Below, in pieces: positions 1-10,964 of a DNA stretch of 64,000 nucleotides. The position numbers were made by a program, and so were the translations under genes. The notes below the pieces were generated by a model. The model was not told the DNA's origin. It worked only from the letters and a program-made list of their open reading frames with translations, and searched no databases. Source of the stretch: Dysidea avara (Eukaryota > Porifera > Demospongiae > Dictyoceratida > Dysideidae); contig NC_089276.1 of the NCBI RefSeq assembly GCF_963678975.1, positions 20,215,226 through 20,279,225 on the forward strand, written 5' to 3'. The first letter of the stretch is position 1. Each line of letters begins with the position of its first letter.

Positions 1-130
1 GCTCGAGACTAGCTGAAACACGTCTCGGCTTTAATTAATCCGGGTCACATCCGGGTCACATCCGGGTCTGACCCGGATTGCTATCCGGGTCAGTGGGTCA
101 TCCGGGTCAGCAGTAGTGACCCGGTTTCAA
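1..130. repeat. TCCGGGTCA short tandem/inverted words
   Basis: The words TCCGGGTCA and GACCCGG recur about eight times between 40 and 125. This looks like the end of an element that begins left of the window. Confidence 0.5.
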
Positions 131-271
131 CGTTGATCTATACACATTGCTTTATTGAGAATTAAATTTATGTGGCATTTATGAAGATGCTCACACACTT
201 AAAAACTAGCAGCATCACATAATTCTCATTAACACTTTAACAATAACATTGTATTATCTGATTATTAGCTA

Positions 272-1392
272 AGGCCACTCCAAGTCATACCTTAGTTTCT
301 GGTCACTCCCAAGCCTACAAATGGATGCGGGCGGGCGGATGATCAGGACTTCAGGACTATAGACTCTACTGTGACTATATACTGTATGGTATTATTATTT
401 GCTCAATTTAGCAAATTCATGTTGATTTTATACTTAACCAACAACATAAGTAGTTGTGCTTCGGTAAAAAATGCACTAGGAAAGTTGTTGATGGATCATG
501 GCTAGCTATACACTGATGTATAGCATTTAAGTATATATTTATTTATTTATTTAGAATATACTATAGGAAATGTTTTGCTCATGTAGCTTTTTATGCTTTC
601 CAAGTGAAATAAATGTCTCATTAGCTATGTCAGGAAAGTATTACTATGACTTATAGCTAAGTTGTTCAAATGATCATGATACACAATGAAATTTAACTTC
701 TATTTTCACATCAGAAATTCTTCATTCAAATGTAAAGTCTTAGCCCACTAGCTATGTGTTTCCAGCCTTCTATTCAGTAACCTTGAGAAAAGTAACTGTC
801 AAAGTTTTGAGTCATTGAGTGCTCCAGACTACTGTTTTTTAGTGATCATCTGGGAATGTTTAAACTATAAGGGTTTCTACTTGCCAATCTAATTTTAGTT
901 ATGGAAAAGTTTAAGTTTAAGCTCACCGAATGTTGCCGGCTTTCCATACCCCTGTAGTGTTCAGTGATAAGGAATTAGACTAATCATTAGAGGACTACAT
1001 TTGAATTATAAAGTTAAAGCTATGGCCCATCTGCATGGACTAGTAGTTAATGCTACTGAAATTACTTTGGTTACAGAAGCATTAGTAACAGTTATAATCT
1101 GAACAGCTATATAATGAAGGACAAAACTAGCTATAGTTAGAAACATTTTATTAGTGTGGCATATATACCTAATATATACCTAATATTAGAGTTAAGAGTA
1201 GTGTGACTGCTCTATTGGAATCCCTGAATGCTCTATTAGAGTATATCGATCTTTTGCAGTAAAAAATAAGTGTCTTGCTGGGTCACGTGCACTTAAGCAC
1301 CTGTAATATTAATAATAGTCCTCATAAACTAGGGTTTCAGGTTTACCATGCGGGCGGGTGACCAGAAACTAAGGTTTGACTTGGTGTGGCCT
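272..1392. mobile_element. Element with 35-bp TIRs, non-coding
   Basis: 272-306 is the reverse complement of 1358-1392 at 33 of 35 positions (key words AGGCCAC, CCTTAGTTTCTGGTCAC). No clean TSD is seen. The interior is AT-rich, has no gene, and carries two copies of the CTCTAWTAGAG motif (1204-1251). Confidence 0.65.
1204..1251. repeat. CTCTAWTAGAG motif, two copies
   Basis: Copy 1 (1204-1219, degraded) and copy 2 (1224-1251, full: TG[A]ATGCTCTATTAGAG then TATATCGATC). Member of the dispersed 27-bp motif described in the findings. Other copies not already assigned to an element: 1924-1944, 2065-2091 and 34739-34765. Confidence 0.8.
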
Positions 1393-1635
1393 AATATTAA
1401 TTTTACAACTTGCACACCTCGCACATGGCAGCATTATGATATCATTACTTTTTGTCGCAGTTAACTCTGCTTTACTTGGACGCGCACTTTTTTTACAGCT
1501 ATAAGCTGTTTTTGGATGGGATTTCAATACTATAAGCACTGCACTGTTGATAAAAGTAGGTGAGTTTCCATGGTTTTGACAGAAACCCCAGATTACAGTG
1601 ACAGAATATTAAAATATAACTGTAATTTTAGTGGC

Positions 1636-1826
1636 CAGGGCCACCCACATTGGGGGTAACTGGGGTATTTTGCCCCCTACCACAGCCCGAAAGGGGCCAC
1701 TTGAATACCTGTTTAAAGAACGATCGATATACTCTAATAGAGCAGTCAGGATCTAGACCCTTCCTTGCCCCTGGGCCCCTCTTTAACTCTTTTCCCTAGG
1801 CCCTCTAATTTCTCTAGACGGCCCTG
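1636..1826. mobile_element. hAT-like MITE (CAGGGCC family), TSD TTAGTGGC
   Basis: Starts CAGGGCCACCCA, ends ACGGCCCTG. The 8-bp TTAGTGGC is exactly duplicated at 1628-1635 and 1827-1834. Shares interior words with the copies at 28946 and 33817 (TTGAATACCTGTTTAAAG, CCCTTAATTTCTC-like end). One CTCTAWTAGAG motif at 1722-1748. Confidence 0.92.
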
Positions 1827-2467
1827 TTAGTGGCATGCAACTGCAGTCAACTAACACCCATTTTAACTAGTAAACCCTTAACAACACTTTGCCTTTCATC
1901 TTGTACTGCATTGAAACAATCAAGATACTCTATTAGAGCAGTCACAAAACAGCTGTAACACAACAATCAATATTTAGCATAGTTATACAACTTCTGCTTA
2001 GCATCGGATTGTATCTAGCTACTTACAGACTTTACAATATAAAAATATGGCACTTGTAGAAATGTGACTGTTCTATTAGAGTATCTCGATCTACTTCAAG
2101 CATTGACTAATTCAAGTGAAGAAGCTACGCCCCTGCCAAGAGATCTTGTGAAATGAAATGAGAATAGTAAAGAAAAGGCGAGTATGTACAGAGACGATAG
2201 AGGGGCGCGTAATTATGTCCTGTTGTAAATAAACGCCTTTAAAATTTATATTACTACTAAATAAACGTACCAGAATAGGCTTGTGTGGTTTTTGTCTCCA
2301 AGGTTGTCTCATTACTTGTCTTTTCGTGTTGAAAAGATTTAGTCACAATTGGTGAGTTTAACTATACATGTATTTGTGTTGTAAAACTTAATTGTAAAAA
2401 GGCGATTAGCACATATCATGATAAACATGTATTTGTCACAGTAGAGTCTCTCACGAAGTCACGATTA

Positions 2468-2868
2468 TGCACCTATCAATGTTAAGCCCCACCCCCCCCC
2501 CAGTACGGGGAGGGTGGGGATATAGTGGGGATTTGATCAAGTGGAAAGTCAAATTCCCCTACCTGGGGGTGAATTATCAGGTCAAATCCCCACATAGTCC
2601 CACCCTATGAGGTGGGGATAGGAAGGGGATTTGACAACCAACGTGTTGTAAAAACAGAAGCCACAGTGATAAAGTACACGAGGTGCTGCAGTTTTATCAC
2701 GCAGTGTTCTCTCGCGCTTCACTTATAAAACTACTGTAAAGGATCTATGCTACTATAGAGCGCTTGTTCAAATTCCCCACCCCTGGGGGCAAAATTTAAG
2801 TTCAAATCCCCTCCTAACGCCCCACATAGCCCGTACTGGGGGGGTGGGGCTTGACATTGATAGGTGCA
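2468..2868. mobile_element. MITE with TIR TGCACCTATCAATG and TTA TSD
   Basis: Left end TGCACCTATCAATG, right end CATTGATAGGTGCA, flanked by TTA on both sides, as in PIF/Harbinger insertions. The inverted similarity extends about 80 bp inward through C-rich and G-rich runs. Non-coding. Confidence 0.78.
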
Positions 2869-3846
2869 TTATTACGAGACATTGGACCAGGGTAAAAAAT
2901 TTACTGCTATATTTAGAGGTTGTAGCGTTTGTATATCTTAGTATCTTAATAAATAATCCCCCATGATCACTAATCACTAATAGTACAGTGAAAACTGGTC
3001 ATTATTCAGGCCGTAGGGACAAAATTTTCTAACCTTGCCTTTTAAAGAGGTGGCTGCATTATGCGGCCTTAGAAAAAGGTAAGAAGCATGCTGTTCTAAC
3101 TGGCTATAGAGATGGATTTAGTGTATGACAGCGTATGAGAGACAGTGAGTGCTGGCAGCAAGGGGGCAGCCAATCTGTTAGAGCACCAAAAGCACTGCTT
3201 CAGACATAGGCAGTTGACTGTCAGCCCCAAGTGTAAAAAGTTTCACTATTGGTCCTTATAAACTCCTGATGAAGAAAGTGATGAAGTCATTATCCATAGG
3301 ATATATTTTTCAGAGTATCCATTTCAGTTCTACAATATAGTAGCCAAGCATAAGATGAACATAACACAGCATTCCAGTAGTTTAGTGGTGACCACAACAC
3401 TGCCTGAGTTAAACTGTGGTGAGATTTGAGATTACCAGAAACCCTGGAATGTCTTCAACACATGAAATACCAAATATCTAATGCCTGGCTTTCATCCACA
3501 GTGGACCTGTCTTGGTGGCCACTTGTACAGAAGGGAAACAGCTGCCACACAGTCTTGCGAGCGAAACAGCTAGTTGCCACACCCCTTAATTATCAATTTG
3601 TAAAATCTTTAGCAAAATTGTGTGTGCGAGCAAGTGCGATGTGGCAGTGCCGTGTATATGGTTGCTGCCTAGCAGTGACACATCACGAGTATTGAAGTCA
3701 CAATGCGTTACTGTATCATCCATCTAAATACAATCTCTGAATGTGTCATTTTGTGTAGAGAGCAATCTTCCACAAGAAGTGACCTGCAGATTTCAGTATA
3801 TATTGTTAACCATTAATATTGTTCACAATTGTGTGAACTATATGTA

Positions 3847-4023
3847 CAGTGAAACCTCACTTAGTGGCCACCTCTTTAATAAGACCACCTCATTATATTG
3901 GCCACCTCTAGTAGGTCCCAAATATAGCTAAGCAGTACTTTATGACCTCATTAATAAGGCCACCTTGTTATTCAGGCCAATTTTTTTGGTCCCACAGCTG
4001 GCCATATTAATGAGGTTTCATTG
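3847..4023. mobile_element. Tc1/mariner-type MITE, TA TSD
   Basis: Starts CAGTGAAACCTCA and ends TGAGGTTTCATTG, between TA dinucleotides. The interior is rich in GGCCACCT words. Relatives of the same family: 15958-16080, 39358-39487 and a fragment at 44803-44890. Confidence 0.8.
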
Positions 4024-4508
4024 TACTTATGTGATTTTTTATTTTTCGTAACTTTTCTTCAGGTTTATTGATGGGCACTATGAAGCATTGTTGACTGGTA
4101 CGTGTATAATGTGGTGACTTGAAATGCTAAAACAGTATGTATCATGTCTTGTATGTACATGTAATGTGTTGTAATGTGTCCACACATCCACACATCTTAG
4201 AAATAAATATAATTGTATTCTCTATAAATAGTCAGTTCCATTGTGCCACTGGGTCATAAGTTGGTTGAGTATGGATCATCCAGGGCACTTGAGTCACATT
4301 TTGTCCTGGCCAAGTGGATCTCATCCACTGACAGAATATACAGGATCAGATCACGTGTATAAATTACGGTGGAACTTGTTTATTGCCACCTTCACTCATT
4401 CAGCAGGTAACAGTGTATAAATTCTCAATTGGAATTGGCTTTTCAAGAGTGGTTGTCTTTCTATACTAGTGGCCATTAAGATAGGCTGTACTGATAGAGT
4501 GTACATAC

Positions 4509-4610
4509 TAGAGATGCAACAATATCCTCCACTTAGTGTCGTTTGATAATGATGCAATGGAGACTATGTATTATTGCATTTAAATACTATACTATTATAT
4601 TGCAACTCTA
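4509..4610. mobile_element. Small TIR element
   Basis: TAGAGATGCAACAATAT at the left, ATATTGCAACTCTA at the right, 102 bp in total. No clear TSD. Confidence 0.45.
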
Positions 4611-5026
4611 GCACGTATTTAAACAGGAATGTTTGTTAACTGTTTAGACATACTGGAGCCACACCCACTCATCTGGATTCTACAAATGGAGTCATATCAA
4701 CTTGTTGTCATCATACTTACTCGTTACTCCCATTGTGTTTGGATGAATATACATGCCGTCATGTGAGACTTGCTACCATGGCGGGCCACTGGAAAACATT
4801 TGCATAGCAGTTATATTACAGTAATTATTATACAATTCTTACATTATTGTTGTGAAAAGTGTTTGGTATTCATGTGTCTCCTCTGTATGTTGTAATTACA
4901 TGTGTAATTTTGTGTGGGGGTGCTATAAAATGCAATAATGCATGGTGACAATTGTGTTAGGCGATTTTGCACACTTCCTTTAAGCTAGCTACATGTGCTA
5001 ATTACTCACAGCTTGTGTCAACAACT

Positions 5027-5310
5027 GGTAACCGCAGTTGTACTCTTGTGTCGTTCTTTAAGCCGCGCCCTTAGAGAACAAATTATGTGGGGGCGACTAA
5101 TTTCAAAACGAAGGATGGTATGCAGCACCATAGATTATATCTATGGACTATAATCTATGGCAGCACACTTCTTGGTGGCTATATGTACTGATTAACTACA
5201 TAGAGCGCCAGTTCATCACCCAGTGACCGCAGTTGTGCTCTGCGTCATTCTTTAAATTCCGAGTAAAATTCTTAGAGAGCAAATGACGTGGGGGCGACTA
5301 AATTCAAATT
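5027..5310. repeat. Two direct copies of an ~85-bp segment
   Basis: 5027-5110 and 5217-5310 share GTRACCGCAGTTGT, GTCRTTCTTTAA and GTGGGGGCGACTAA. Between them is a short palindrome (CCATAGATTATATCTATGG, about 5129-5160). No gene recognised. Confidence 0.7.
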
Positions 5311-5699
5311 TCAAACTAGCCATTTTCGAAAACAAATGTTTCAATCTGAACGAAACTTTCAGAACAGTTTAAAGACACATTGCCCTACATGCCAAGCGAG
5401 TATTGCGGAAAACAACAATCTGGGATTTGTATTTGGCCTCTAGGACGACTGAAATTTCGTTTGGTGCTGAAATCACGACTGTAGGGTAATCATGTATGGT
5501 GAAATCGATGATGTGAATCTTGAGGTGATTGAGTGAATACTGAAGCGATAACAGGGCGATCAATGTTCGGAATGCACAAAGGAACGCAAGGCATACACCT
5601 GCGGTTGCGTCTAACCGATTGCGATTAAAAAAAATGAAACTTCCCCTTTGATGTCGGCAACCTCGATCACGAAACAATCGGCATGGATTTGCTTCACTG

Positions 5700-5960
5700 C
5701 TTGTGTGGTAGTTACTAGTGACACGATGAGTTCAACTCCAGAGTTTCAGAGGGATAGCGTAAGTGACTGGTAGATTACAGGAAGGCCGAATTTGACAACG
5801 TTCGTTCTTGTAAAATCCTCACGTAGTGGTCGCGTCATTTGTTGTCTGCGGCGCGCGTTTCTGCTTTACTGGCCGCGCGACTCTACCGTGAGTCTTGATG
5901 GATAAATTGCCCATTGTTGCTATCTGCGATTCTGATGAAATCAAAATGAAGCTATAATGC
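5700..5960. other. CpG-rich patch without a recognised gene
   Basis: CpG-containing words cluster here (GGTCGCGTC, GCGGCGCGCG, GGCCGCGCGAC), unlike the AT-rich surroundings. It could be a promoter of a gene not recognised, or an old transposon end. Confidence 0.3.
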
Positions 5961-6405
5961 TATACCATTCCTCTAGATCTCATACAGCAAGCACACAAGC
6001 TAAGTTCAGCATAGCTACACGACTGACTTGAATTCCGCCATTAAGTCACTCTGAATAAATTCTCTGTTTCACGTCCTAGGTTCAGGTATATTTGTATGCA
6101 AGCTGGTAGTCCATTTCCATTATTCCATAAAGATTGGCAGCTTTTCAAGACATTATTTTCCTGGTACAACCATAAAAAGCTGCACAAAAGCAGGCTTAAG
6201 CTTGTACCTTTGTTTAATTTGCAAAAATAAGGCAAATGTGAATTTATGCTGACTTGAAAGCACTGCTGACACTGTTACAAGATGTCTTTTACAAAGCCTG
6301 CACAGAATGCAAGTAATAATGGAGTTAACAATTACCAGATGCGGGTGGTGGGTGGTAAATAGAGAATTTATTTGAAGTGGCCTTATGAGAAACCATGGCC
6401 ATTAA

Positions 6406-7662
6406 CAGGGGCATAGCCAGAACCCGGGCCATCAATAATTCGAGATACTCTAATAGAACAGTCAGATCGAGATAAATTAGTCTCAGTATTCAGAGAAGCA
6501 GTGTAGCCAGCTATGTATGTAGTTATAATTAAGGAAGTGAGGTTGGTGGAGAGAAGATCAAGGGCGTAGTCAGGAAGGATAGGGGGGTCAGGTCCGATGA
6601 ATCCCCCTCCACACCTTTCAGAGGCAGAATATTTTAAACTAAAAATCACATCAAATCTTACAGTCCGGGAGCTGTCCGATAGCTACTTGCACACTATCGC
6701 TCACCTGTACTACTCTTGAGGGTCGCATTGCATTACAGTCAATTTCAGGTTACTTGTGAATGCAATTAAACGATTCGCACACGTGATTTTCGAACGTTAT
6801 CATGTGGATACTTACGTGCAGTGCTTTAATGTGTTGAATAACTACTTCACTATGCCCCTATTCCTCTAACGATCTAAGAAGGCAAAAAAATGTAATTGCA
6901 TTATTAAAAGGAGCTCACTTGAAAGAAAACAACTCACGTGTTCAAGCAATCACGTGTGCAAATTGTTCAAATGTATTCACAAGCAGCTTGAAATCGACTG
7001 TAATGCTGAACAAATCTGTTGCATCACATAATCAGTAGCGCATGTGATGCATGGTGGAAATGGCAAGAGTGTGAATTGGTTTACGAAGACATATTACAAG
7101 GCAGCAGCTGCGATAAACTTGAGTGGTCGTGTTATACATGTGTCAGGTGAGCACAAACTGTGAATAGTTGATGTATATTTATCAGATGAATGGTTTATTT
7201 ATTTGTCACATGTTGCGGGCACGTGATGTCTCGAATATATTGGAGTACAAGCCAAGTCTAGTTACTGACCATCAACAGGAGAGCCGACTGAGAATAATGT
7301 ATACCCGGAAGGAAGTATTGCCAACTAAGCGACTCAGAGTGTGGAGGGTTCTCGTGTGCTAGAAAATTTGAAGTTGGCTGTCACGGTCTGGAAGTGAAGA
7401 TTAAGTTAGTATTAGCTACAATAGGTTTATAGTTTCTATAAGCTGCATAAACAGCAGTGTGTAGGTTTTAGCTAGTTAGATGCACAAACAGCACCTTTTA
7501 ATGTTACTGCCTAAGGGCACATTTTGTGTATGCATCATTTTCGTTCAGACGTGGTCTAGGGTAAGTACCCAGGACTTCCCTCAAGAACATTCCACTTGAC
7601 TTTCTTTTGGTCTTTAGCTTACAGCTAGGCCCTGGCATCACCAAGTCTGGCTACGCCCCTGG
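6406..7662. mobile_element. hAT-like element (CAGGGGCRTAGCC family), TSD GCCATTAA
   Basis: Left end CAGGGGCATAGCCAG, right end TGGCTACGCCCCTG, with exact 8-bp TSD GCCATTAA (6398-6405, 7663-7670). The 1257-bp interior has no transposase; open frames inside are short and unrecognised. One motif copy at 6442-6464. Confidence 0.9.
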
Positions 7663-8092
7663 CCATTAATCCATAGCAGCTAATTAACACACAATGCATC
7701 ATAGAGGGCCAGGTACCTCCAGCCCTCTACAATCTATGACAACACTTTATGTACACGTATGTATACTTAGGTCACTTATAATTGATTTGATGTTTCAGAC
7801 CTCCCCTCCCAGCATTGCCATGTCTCACTGCCTAAATTTGGTATTCAGTACCATGGCATCAGTATGCAAGTTTCACCATTGTTCCATGTTTTGTTGAATG
7901 GAAGAAACTAACTTGCTTACCTAGCCTAAGTATAGAGGAAGGCAGCAGCCTAGATAGGCTGAAGAGACCCAAGGGGGGGGTAGCTTAGTACAGCATTCAA
8001 TATAACATTCAGGGCATGAACCTCCTACCCTCCCCGCGTTGGTTTTAAACTTATGATGTACTTTCCTGATCTGAAACAACAGCAACAATATA

Positions 8093-8931
8093 AGTGGCCT
8101 TAGTCGGTTAACTTCCTGTAATTCGATACCTAGGCATTATAGTTGACACAAAGCTGAACTGGAATGAACACTGTAAAATATGTTTCAGCTAAAGCTACTA
8201 AAGCACCCAATTTTCTTCGCCACTGCCTGTTCAATGCTCCTTCATCCATTAAATCTACTGCTTACAAATGCATTGTCCGCCCCGTTATGGAATATGCCAG
8301 TCCAGTTTGGCATCCTCATACTGCTAAAAACATCAATGCTCTGGAATCAGTTCAGCGTAGAGCTGCCCGTTGGGCTTCCAATAGTAGGTGGATTCCTTCA
8401 TCTCACTGTTGGAGTAAGTCTTCTGACGAATGCATCCAAGCATTAAAGTGGCCTACCATTCAACAGCGTCACAACTACTTTACTATTTGTTGCATTCATG
8501 ATAGTCTCTACCACAGGAATTCCTTACCATTTAGTGAACATTTTCAGTTGTCCCAAGCTCCCACAAGGTGTCACCCTCTATCTCTCCGGCCTGTGACATC
8601 GTCTATCAATTCGTTTCGTTACTCTTTCTTTGTGAACAGCCCATTTCTGTGGAATACCATACCCCATACCATCCTGCGAATTAAACAGCCACCCTTGTTC
8701 CGTTTAGCCCTCCGTCGTTTTCTTTTTTGAATCTTCTGTATACTTAATGTTCTTGTTTTGTTAGTATTTATTTTTGTTCTTGTAGTAGTTTTGTTTTACA
8801 GGTGTATTTGCTTATGTCATTGTTTTTGTAATTTCTGGTGTGTATGTGCTTTTTGTGGGAAGTACGCCTACAGGCTTGTCCTTTTGTACAACCCGGTCTT
8901 TTGACAAAATTGATAATAACATAACATAACT
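8093..8931 (+). mobile_element. 5'-truncated CR1/L2-like LINE, end of reverse transcriptase
   Basis: The translated sequence is the C-terminal end of a non-LTR reverse transcriptase: YLGIIVDTKLNWNEHC from about 8128, a frameshift near 8176, then an open frame to 8730 with YKCIVRPVMEYASPVWHP and ESVQRRAARW, the typical block after the RT domain. The element ends with a short A/T-rich tandem tail (TAACA-type units, 8911-8931), as in CR1/L2 families. The 5' end is missing and the frame is broken, so it is dead. Confidence 0.85.
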
Positions 8932-9331
8932 TATCACGTACGTACCTCCTGCCTCACACAAAGTCATCAGAACAGCCAGTAGCCATACAACCGCCATCTT
9001 AAAGACGTTTCGCACGTATATAAAAGCAGCCCCACCCCCAAACCGATAATCATAGCTAGCATGGATCGTTTGCATTCAGTGTTACTCAACTATTGAGACG
9101 AGTGCTCTGGGTCGTTACTATAGTCGCATTTCATCAAAGCAATCAAAGATGTTACCTCGGGTGCTACTAGTTTTCATACCAATCTCGTTGTGTACAGACT
9201 TGCTCAACCACAAAATTACGTAATACAGGAAACTTGATCACCGCACAAGCCGTTTTGTGGTCAACAAGTTTTCTGCGTAACAATGACGATTGAGTGACCT
9301 TTATTTAAAGATTTTTTTATAGTGGAGTGGA

Positions 9332-9600
9332 TATTGTTATTATTGTTATTATCTACTTTACCAGTTAGGCACTGGAGGGTGTACACAGAAGGCAGAGCCT
9401 GTTCGAGGTGTTTACCCATAGCCTAGGAGCCTAAGCGAAAATCTTTGAGCTAAATATCCTAAAGTGAAACGGGACAAATACCTAGAAGGGGTGAAAAAAA
9501 GCCAACCCCATCGTGACTTGATCCGCAGGCCACCCAGATTCCGGCCAAGCGCCACGCTCGGAGCCAACTTTGTGGATATGTATAACAGGTAACCTCAAGC
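9332..9600 (-). mobile_element. Possible 3' end of another LINE (minus strand)
   Basis: On the minus strand a tail of ATAATAACA-type repeats (9332-9352) follows a stretch that is otherwise anonymous. The tail resembles LINE 3' ends, but no protein motif is readable next to it. Confidence 0.25.
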
Positions 9601-9949
9601 TACCCTATATCTTGGCTTCTCCTTCATGGAAGGTATTATAAAGCTCAAGTTGTGTGGCTATGCTAACTAACTGAGTAGTGAGTTAAATACTTAGAGTAAT
9701 AAGTAGTCAGTATAGTGTACTGGTAGTTGTGTATGCCAAGTAGTACTTTCATTACATGGATTCTAAGTAGTGATTGAGCCTTGAGCTAATAATGTATGGC
9801 ATTGTCATCAGGTGGTTACAAATCAACCAAGCTTACCAACCAATGCCTGTAACCTTTACCGGTTATCTGCACATGGGACAATGTTGGGATTTGAACTTTG
9901 ATTAGTACAAATGCCTGCTTTGTGCTGTTGCCGTATAGTATAGGTGAAG

Positions 9950-10140
9950 TGACATAGCCAACCTGACCGATTAGAACATTGGCTTGGTAATTGCAGGTTC
10001 CAGGTTCGATGCCCCCCCTCCCCCCCCACTCCAACTTTAAGTTGTAGTTTCCTTGAGCAAGAGACCTACCTACTATGACTGTATAACTGGGACTTGGGGA
10101 AGCTAGTGTCACTTAGTGGTGTCGGGGTTAGGAGTTCCGT
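9950..10140 (+). mobile_element. tRNA-derived SINE, copy 1
   Basis: Has a pol III-like A-box region (CATAGCCAACCTGACC) followed about 45 bp later by a B box (GGTTCGATGCC, near 10001). The downstream body shares TTTCCTTGAGCAAGA with the copy at 41.3-41.5 kb. No intact tRNA cloverleaf can be drawn, so this is a SINE head rather than a tRNA gene. Confidence 0.6.
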
Positions 10141-10782
10141 TCCATGGGCATTTACCGGTTGCTTGCAAAATGTAAAAACAAAATCACGTGCACATTTCAC
10201 TTGAAGAATTTCTGATGAAAATTTGTATTCTGCCTATCATATGACAATCAGAATACTTATACATCATGTTTTGCTGGCAAACTGTTAACTACAATCCTGG
10301 CTATATAGTTCAAAATATTCGTATCACAGGTCACGTGTTTGATCATGTATTGTTCTTATACATTTTTGCAATTAACCTGAAAAATCAGTAGAAACATGAT
10401 CAGTATCCCAACTTCACGGCTTGTATTGTACTCTTCTTGATGTTTTCCACGAACTCTATACAGCATTCTTCACTTCGTCATTTAATAGCACTGTTGCACA
10501 GAATGTTCAGAAATTATGACTGGTATTCATTTGATACTTGACGTTTGTTTAGTAGAACAATTGCTTGTATCCTCCCTATTGTGTTGTGCATGTCAATCTT
10601 ATACCGATTATTTTATTTCGCAGAGTATTACAACAAGAGGTCACAGAATTCACCAGCTTGGGCAATCCTGATGTAAGTGTTTGTGATTTTACTATAAACT
10701 ATATGCAGTCATGAACATGGTTATGTAAAAAAAAGTTGTAGGTGTTGATCAATCCAACTATTCTAAATGTCATTACTACTGT

Positions 10783-10958
10783 ACAGTATTTCTTTATATA
10801 AAAGCCCGGTCTTGTATTTCCTTCCTAGCAGTATTGACACAGCCTGTAAATGTATCAGGCAGGCCCCAGTATTTATTTTCAAAGTGTGCTGGAAACTCCC
10901 TGGCTTATAATCGAGACAAGCGTTTATTTGCATGTGGCTTTTATACGAAATATGGTAT
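10783..10958. mobile_element. MITE with TATAAAAGCC ends
   Basis: Left end ACAGTATTTCTTTATATAAA then AGCC; right end GGCTTTTATACGAAATATGG. Inverted with small gaps. A fragment of the same family is at 56034-56150. Confidence 0.55.
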
Positions 10959-10964
10959 AAATGT

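Noticed and set aside
5369..5677. 102-codon minus-strand frame
   Set aside because: No recognisable motif, no splice context and no codon signature; the length is within chance for this window.
6383..6649. 88-codon minus-strand frame
   Set aside because: Lies across the left end of a non-coding hAT-like element; no transposase motif.
9950..10030. Possible tRNA gene
   Set aside because: A and B boxes are recognisable, but no acceptor stem or anticodon arm can be formed; better explained as a SINE head.
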